Shown: one piece after another, positions 57,840 through 64,000 of the stretch | Layout: each line of letters opens with the position of its first letter | How positions within the stretch are numbered: the stretch's first letter is position 1 | Origin: Artemia franciscana | Lineage: Eukaryota > Arthropoda > Branchiopoda > Anostraca > Artemiidae | DNA length: 64,000 nt | Direction: 5' to 3' | Assembly (NCBI RefSeq): GCF_032884065.1 | Contig: NW_027062618.1 | Coordinates: 831,362-895,361 of the forward strand | Notes under the pieces: generated by a model | Databases searched by the model: none | What the model was told of the DNA's origin: nothing | What the model saw: only the letters and a program-made list of their open reading frames with translations | Program-made: the position numbers and the translations under genes

Positions 57840-59040
57840 TTATGGCACTTGGTATTTACAAGTGACATATAGCGATCGCGAATTCTTTCGGTCTGTCCCG
57901 GTTTTGCTAGTGGGCACTTCCGGATAAGCTAGGACGACGAAGTTTGGCAGGCGTATCATGGATCAGCCCATATTAAATTAGAAATAGTCGTTTTCCCGAT
58001 TTGACCATCTGGGGGGGGGGGGGTAGTGGGGGAAGGTTAATTCGGAAAAATCGGAAAACTGAGGCATTTTTACTTACGAACGGGTGATCGGATCTTAATG
58101 AAATTTGATATTTAGAAGGATGTCGTGTCTCAGAGCTCTTTTTTTAAATCTCGACTGGATCCAGTGACATTAAGGGGATTTGGAGGGGGAACCTAAAATC
58201 TTGGAAAACGCTTAGAGTGGTGGGATCGGGATCAAACTTGGCGGGAGAAATAAGCACAAGTCCTAGATACGTGATTGACATAACCGGAACGGATCCGCTC
58301 TCTTTGGGGGAGTCGGGGGGAGGGTTAGTTCTGAAAAATTAGAAAAAATGAGGTATTTTTAACTTACAAAGGAGTGGATCGGATCTTAATGAAATTTCAT
58401 ATTTAAAAGGACCTGGTAACTCAAATCTCTTATTTTAAATCCCGTCGGATCCAGTGTCATTGGGAGGAGTTGGAGGGGGGAACTGGAAATCTTGGAAAAC
58501 GCTTAGAGTGGAGAGATCAGGATGAAACTTGGTGGGAAGAATAAGCACAAGTCCTAGATACGTGATTGACATAACTAGACCGGATTCACTCTCTTTGGGG
58601 GATTTGGGGGGTGGATAATTCGGTAATTTGGAAAAATTAGAAAAAATTAGGTATTTTTAACTTACGAACGGGTGATTGGATCCTAATAAAATTTGATATT
58701 TAGAAGGACCTCGTGTCTCAGATCTCTTATTTTAGATTCTGACGGGATCCGGTGACATTGGGGGGAGTTGGAGGAGGAAACCGGAAATCTTGGAAAACGC
58801 TTAGAGTGGAGAGGTCGTGATGATACTTGGTGGGAAGAATAAGCACAAGTCCTTGATACTTGATTGACATAACCAGACCGGAATGGCTCTCTTTGGGGGA
58901 GTTAGGGAGGGGGGGGGTGTAATTTGGAAAAATTAGAAAAAAATGTGGCATTTGCAACTTACGAACGGGTGGTCAGATCTTAATGAAATTTGATATTTAG
59001 AAGGATCTTGTGCTTCAGAGCTCTTATTTTAAATCTGATC
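57840..59040 (+). repeat. Synd: family 2 element in syndapin intron
   Basis: Starts 'tatggcacttggtatttaca' and 'agtgacatatagcgatcgcg'. About four units of roughly 295 bp follow, with G runs after 'ttgaccatctg' and repeated 'gatcggatcttaatgaaatt'. The distal palindromic block is absent, so the copy is truncated. Confidence 0.9.
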
Positions 59041-59239
59041 CACGTAGGGATAATTGTATCTATTATTATTGTTGGTGGTTTTAGTTGTTTTTAGTTTAGT
59101 GTTTTGTCTTTTTATCTTGTGCTGAGGACGCCTAGTTCAGATACAGGCGCAATATCCGCGTCATTTTAGTCTTTTCTCTCTACTGGCCGCAATCTTGTTT
59201 GAGGTTTTTCTTTTAGTTTTATCTCTCTTTGTTGTTTCT

Positions 59240-59935
59240 TTAAGTTTTAAAAGTCGCCGATTGTTTACGTATAGTATTTGTTATTGGGAAGTATGCTTGG
59301 ATTTTTGGGGTGGGGGGTGACTTTCCTGTGGGAAAAATTTTCTTTGGGGAGGGATGTTTCCAGGGGATGAACTTTTCTGGAGAAGTTTTTCGCTGGGGGT
59401 ATTTGCCAGAATTCCTATTCGAAATTCTTTTTATATGTCTTGTTTCCTCTTTGCCAACTCAATTTTACGCGTGAAGATGTTAAGGGTAATTGTCCGGGGG
59501 TAAACTTTCACCAGGATTGAAATGTCTAGAGGATATTTCCGTGGGCAGGGGAATTTTTCCGTGGACGTGGAGCTACATTTTCGGGCATTATTTAAAAAAT
59601 GATCATAAATTAAATAAGGAAACAGTTTTTTCAACTGAAAGTAAAGAACGACAATATTTGAAACGAAAGGAACTTGTTGCTTATATGAGGGTGGGTTTCC
59701 CCTCCTCAAACCTCGCTCTTTACGCTAAAGTTTGAATTTTATCCTAATTCTTGAGAACAACCTCTGAAACATAAGGGTCATTTAATTAGAACAAAAAGAA
59801 GCTTTTTAAAAGGTACAAAAACCGTTTAGTGTGAAGAGCGAGATGTCGAGGAGGGGGACGTCCCCCTCATAAGCGTAATTATTTCTGATCGTCTTACGTT
59901 TTAATGTTGCTCCTTACTTTCATGAAAAAATATGT
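59240..59935 (+). repeat. family 1 repeat, 3' half
   Basis: Starts near 'attgggaagtatgcttgg' and ends with the first-type palindrome: 'caactgaaagtaaagaacga', paired 'ctctttacgctaaag' and 'tttagtgtgaagagcgag', closing 'gctccttactttcatg'. The 5' half is missing. Confidence 0.8.
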
Positions 59936-59962
59936 TTTGTTTATTTTATCTAATCAAACAGA

Positions 59963-61200
59963 TCTTGGAACGAGCTGTAAATAAGGAGCGATGCGGCTCA
60001 ATAGTAACCGAAAGTCTAAAATACGGAATTTTGATATCAATAGATATATAAAAAAATTGGCTTATTTTGTTGATTCCAAATATACAAGATTCATTAAGTT
60101 TACGGTTACGCATCAAAAGCGAGTCAGAGAAAATTTACCTGTTTTTCGAAAAAGGGGGCAACATCCCCTAAAAGTCAAAGAATCTTAATGAAAATCACAC
60201 CATCAAATTCAATGTATCCGAGAACCCTGATCTAGAATTTGCAAGCTTTCATCGGCAAAAATGTGGAATTTTTTTTTTTTTTTTCGCCAAAAGAAGGATC
60301 ACGGATGCGTGTTTACTGTTTTTATGTTTTTTGTTGCGTTTGTTTTCCTCGGGGGTGATCGTATCAAGGCAATTGTCCTAGAATATCGAAAAAGGGCCCA
60401 TTCAAACGGAAATTAAAAGTTCTACTTCTCTTTTTAAGCGATCAAAAAGATTGGAGGGTAACTGGCCCCCTTTCCACCTAACTCTTTTTCTAAAATTCAT
60501 CCGATGAAAATTCTGAGATAGCCATTTTGTTCAGCATAGTTAAAAAGCCCAATAACTATGTCTTTGAGGATAGTATAACCCCACACAGCCCCTACACAAT
60601 TATTTTTATTTGTCTTACTTTCTCTTTGCCGACTTAATTTTACATGTGTAGGTATTAAGGGGAATTGTCTAAGGAAATTTTACATGGGTAGGTATTAAAG
60701 GGAATTGTCCAAGGAGTTGGAATTTTCCGGTGGTGGAGCGGTTATTTTATACGGGGAAATTTTCACATTGGAAGGTTAGTTTCTGGAGGTGAACTTTTCA
60801 GAGGAATTTTACACGGGGGGAAACTTAGCCTAAATTAATATGCAAATTCCTTTTTAATTTTTTATGTACAGTGAGCCAAATTCGAACCTGCATTAGATCA
60901 TTTCGAAGACCAGACTGCGTTTTCATGACGATAGATAAAAGCACAAATAGGGATAAAATCCTTCTTATTAAAATGATTTGATCCCTATTTGAACTTTTAT
61001 TTATCGAACCTGCATTAGTTGAAAAACGTTCAGAAATTAAATTTAAAAAATCTTTGTTTAACAGAAAGTAAGGAGCGACATTAAAACTTAAAACATACAG
61101 AAATTATTCCATATATGAAAGGGGCTGTCCCCTTCTCAACACCTCACTCTTTACGCTAAAGTTTGGCTCTCTGTCACAACTCTACTTTTTAAAGTAACTT
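59963..61200 (+). repeat. family 1 repeat, internally deleted copy
   Basis: Starts TCAAACAG with a degraded hairpin ('cagatcttggaacgagctg'), then follows the full-length order through 'atcacggatgcgtgtttact' and 'gatagccattttgttcagca'. It loses one palindrome and stops in the middle of the second at about 61190. Confidence 0.8.
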
Positions 61201-61393
61201 TTTAAAGTAGTTGGCTCTAATATTTAATTACACTGAGGAAAAATGTATGGACATAGCTTAAAATAGCGGAATTTGGCGTTTAGTGATATTAGGTCTTTGG
61301 GATAAATTAATTCGAATGATTTTGGGTCTTTAGACCCTAAGGCTTTCAAAGTCTCCTTGATCCTATAAAATTTTGTTTTCATTGATAGATCAT

Positions 61394-63058
61394 CAAACAG
61401 TTCGTTGTAACGAACTGTAGTAAAGAGCGACCCATCTCAATAGTAAACGAAACTCTAAAATTTTGATACCAATAGCTACATCAAAAGAATCGAATTTTAA
61501 TGCTGATTTTAAATATATAAGTTTCATCAAGTTTAGTCTTACCCAGCAAAAGTTACGAGCCCGAGAAAATTTGACTTGTTTTTGAAAATAGGGGGAAACA
61601 CCCCCTAAAAATTATAGGATCTTAAAGAAAATCACACCATCGCATTCAGCGTATCAGAGAACCCTATTGTAGAAGTTTGAAGCTCCTATCTACAAAAATG
61701 TGGAACTTAGTATTGTTTGCCAGAAGACCGATCACGGGTGCGTGTTTATTTGTTTGTTTGTTTGTTTGTGTTTTTTTCCCTGGGTTGATCGTATCGACCA
61801 AGTGGTCCTAGAATGTCGCGGGAGGGATCATTCTAACGGAAATTAAAATTTCTAGTGCTCTTTCTAAGTGACCAAAAAATTGGAGGGCACCTAGGCCCCC
61901 TCCCACGCTCATTTTTTTCCCAAAGTCAACGTATCAAAATTTTGAGATAGCCATTTTGTTCAGCATAGTCGAAAAACATGATAACTATGTATTTGGGGCT
62001 GACTTACTCCCCCACAGTCCCCGGGGGAGGGGCTGCAAGTTACAAACTTTGAACAGTGTTTACCTACAGTAATGGTTATTTGGAAGTGTATAGACCTTTC
62101 CAGGGGGATTTTCGGTTGGGGAGGGAGGGGGTTCAGGGGAGGAGGTGAAGTAGGAGGATCTTCCCTTGGAGGGATTTGTCATAGGAGAAGAGAAATTCCG
62201 TGAAGGGGGCGCAGGATTTTCTAGCACTATTTAAAAAATAAAAAAAACAATGAAAAAATAAACATGAAAAAGTTTTTTCCATTGAAAGTAAGGACCTGCA
62301 TTAACACTTAAAACGAACAGATATTATTACGTATATGGGGGGTTCATCTCTTCCTAAATACTTCGCTCTTTACGCTAAAGTATTTTTTGTAGTCTCAACT
62401 ATTTATTCTACAGCCTTTGCGATTCAGGGGTCAATCTTAAAGAATTAAGACAAAATTAAAGCTTTAATGTAAAGAGCGAGGTATTAACGAGGGGGCAAAC
62501 CCCCTCATATACATAATAAAAATATACGAATATATAAGTTCATTACGTAAGTTAATTTCTAAGTTACGTATATTTTTTACTAATAAAAACGTTCGGTAAA
62601 AATTAAAAATTCTAGTTGCCGTTTTAAGTAACCGAAAAATTGGAGGGCAACTGGGCCTCCTACCCCACCATTTTTTTCAAAATCATCTGATCAAAACTAT
62701 GAGAAAGCCATCTAGCAAAATTTCGTTTTAATTATTCATTTGCGGAGAGCCAAAATCAAACATGCATTAATTCAAAAACGTTCAGAAATTAAATAAAAAA
62801 ACAAGTTTTTCAACTGAAAGTAAGGAGCGACATTAAAACTTAAAACGAACAGGAATTACTCTGTGTATGAAAGGGGCTGTTCCCTCTTCAACGTCCCGCT
62901 CTTTACGCTAAAGTTATCAAGTAGAATTGAGAGAAAGAGTCAAACTTTAGCGTAAAGAGCGGGACGTTGAAGAGGGAACAGCCCCTTTCATACACAGAGT
63001 AATTTCTGTTCGTTTTAAGTTTTAATGTTGCTCCTTACTTTCAGTTAAAAAAAAACTT
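61394..63058 (+). repeat. family 1 repeat, full-length copy of about 1.67 kb
   Basis: Starts TCAAACAG and the perfect hairpin 'cagttcgttgtaacgaactg'. The two palindromes are at 62272-62510 and 62807-63055; the second has arms of about 110 bp that pair almost perfectly ('aacgtcccgctctttacgct' with its complement at about 62951). Non-coding. Collinear with 39352-40994. Confidence 0.92.
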
Positions 63059-64000
63059 TTTTTTTTTTTTTTAATCAATCTCCAGGAACAGAGTCTAGGG
63101 CCATATTTTAAGAAATGGCAACATTTAATGACATAACTGGTCTCAATGTGTCTAATGGACTTGCGTCATCAGTTACTAGATGGTAATGGTAATCACAGGT
63201 AATAGTAATGGTGATGGCAATTCTTTGTAACCAAATCTTCAACAACTTCAAATTAAAAATGTTGAGAAAGATTTTCTATGGATGGCATATACAATAGCCT
63301 AAAGGAAATATTAAATTTTAAACTAAAAGTCAAATAACTCTTAGAGCAACTAAACTTTTATTTTTATAGCAAGACTCTCGGCTCTATCAATTGCTTGATG
63401 ACATGCTGCTCGCTTAAGAATTTGATAATTAGCAGTTTAAATTCCAAATATTGAGTTGACTTTCGGTTGGATACTAAAAACAAAAAAAAACGAAACATTA
63501 AAATAAATGAAATGTTGCTATTTTGAATACTTAAAGGCCTTTTTTTTGTTATAAGTGTTCTTGGTTCCATGAACTACAGGCTGATATGCCAAAAGTCTTC
63601 AATTAGATATTTACCAGTTGTATATTTTAAATTTTTATGTAGGCTTCCCTGGACGATAGATTCAATGAAGAACAATATTAAAAGTTGCGTAAAACTAAAA
63701 TTGCTTTTGAAATACCTAAAATATTTTTTGTAGTAAGATTTTTGGCACCATGGAATAATTCATGGTATGCCGCTAATCTTGGAAATTGAATAATTAGCAG
63801 CTCTAGATTAAAAAATAGAGAGCTAAATTCCCCATATTCAATCGGAATATATTTAGAAGTATACTTTGCTTGGTGTTATCATGGAAAAAATGAAATAAAT
63901 TGCCCCCCTCCTCCCCCAGATTGTGACAATACATATTTTGTATCCGAATCACAAAATTAAATCCCCTCTCCTCATATTTTTGTGAATTGCCGTCCCCGCT
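63059..64000. other. no gene recognised to window end
   Basis: AT-rich. A word group ('aattagcag', 'aaattcc', 'atattcaatcgg'/'atattgagttgac') recurs at about 63428 and 63794, suggesting an old duplication. No syndapin exon seen. Confidence 0.35.

Noticed and set aside
57594..57927. Two overlapping hydrophobic frames of 92 and 109 codons
   Set aside because: T-rich DNA gives Phe/Leu/Ser-rich readings in both frames; no start context or splice support.

Overview
The window is eukaryotic, from a repeat-dense, intron-rich, AT-rich genome. Two genes are recognised by their proteins and splice sites. One is the 3' part of a pinocchio homologue (coding exons at about 2.75, 6.92 and 7.83 kb). The other is the first coding exon of a syndapin/PACSIN homologue (55.6 kb). 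Both run on the + strand. Pinocchio is best known from insects and other arthropods, so an arthropod is likely. The abundance of RTE-like retrotransposon scraps and hairpin-bearing repeats would suit a crustacean such as a branchiopod (brine shrimp type), but the sequence alone does not prove that.

Layout. 0-8.3 kb: decayed RTE-type retrotransposon remnants and the pinocchio exons, with repeats in the introns. 8.9-11 kb: a CA/TA microsatellite, a 102-bp minisatellite and a 96-bp triplication. 11.5-13.4 kb: a decayed reverse-transcriptase element split by a 542-bp palindromic transposon with a perfect 8-bp target-site duplication. 15.7-21 kb: a 179-bp higher-order satellite (about 21 copies, each made of four 45-bp monomers) between inverted flanks. 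23-24.2 kb: a 165-bp tandem array. 26-27.8, 35.6-36.9, 44.8-47.3/50.6-50.8 and 57.8-59 kb: a family (here 'family 2') built from tandem units of about 295 bp with long G runs and terminal hairpins. 39.3-41, 59.2-63.1 and 4.7-5.55 kb: a second family (here 'family 1') with a short hairpin at one end and one or two long palindromes at the other. 47.3-50.6 kb: a broken non-LTR retrotransposon, inserted into a family 2 copy, whose 3' part carries an intact-looking tRNA-Lys(UUU).

No complete gene lies in the window. Besides pinocchio and syndapin there are three unrecognised candidate exons with good splice signals or composition (30.43, 44.16 and 53.05 kb). Most of the rest is transposon-derived or tandem repeat DNA. 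No CRISPR array, bacterial operon, rRNA or viral gene was seen.
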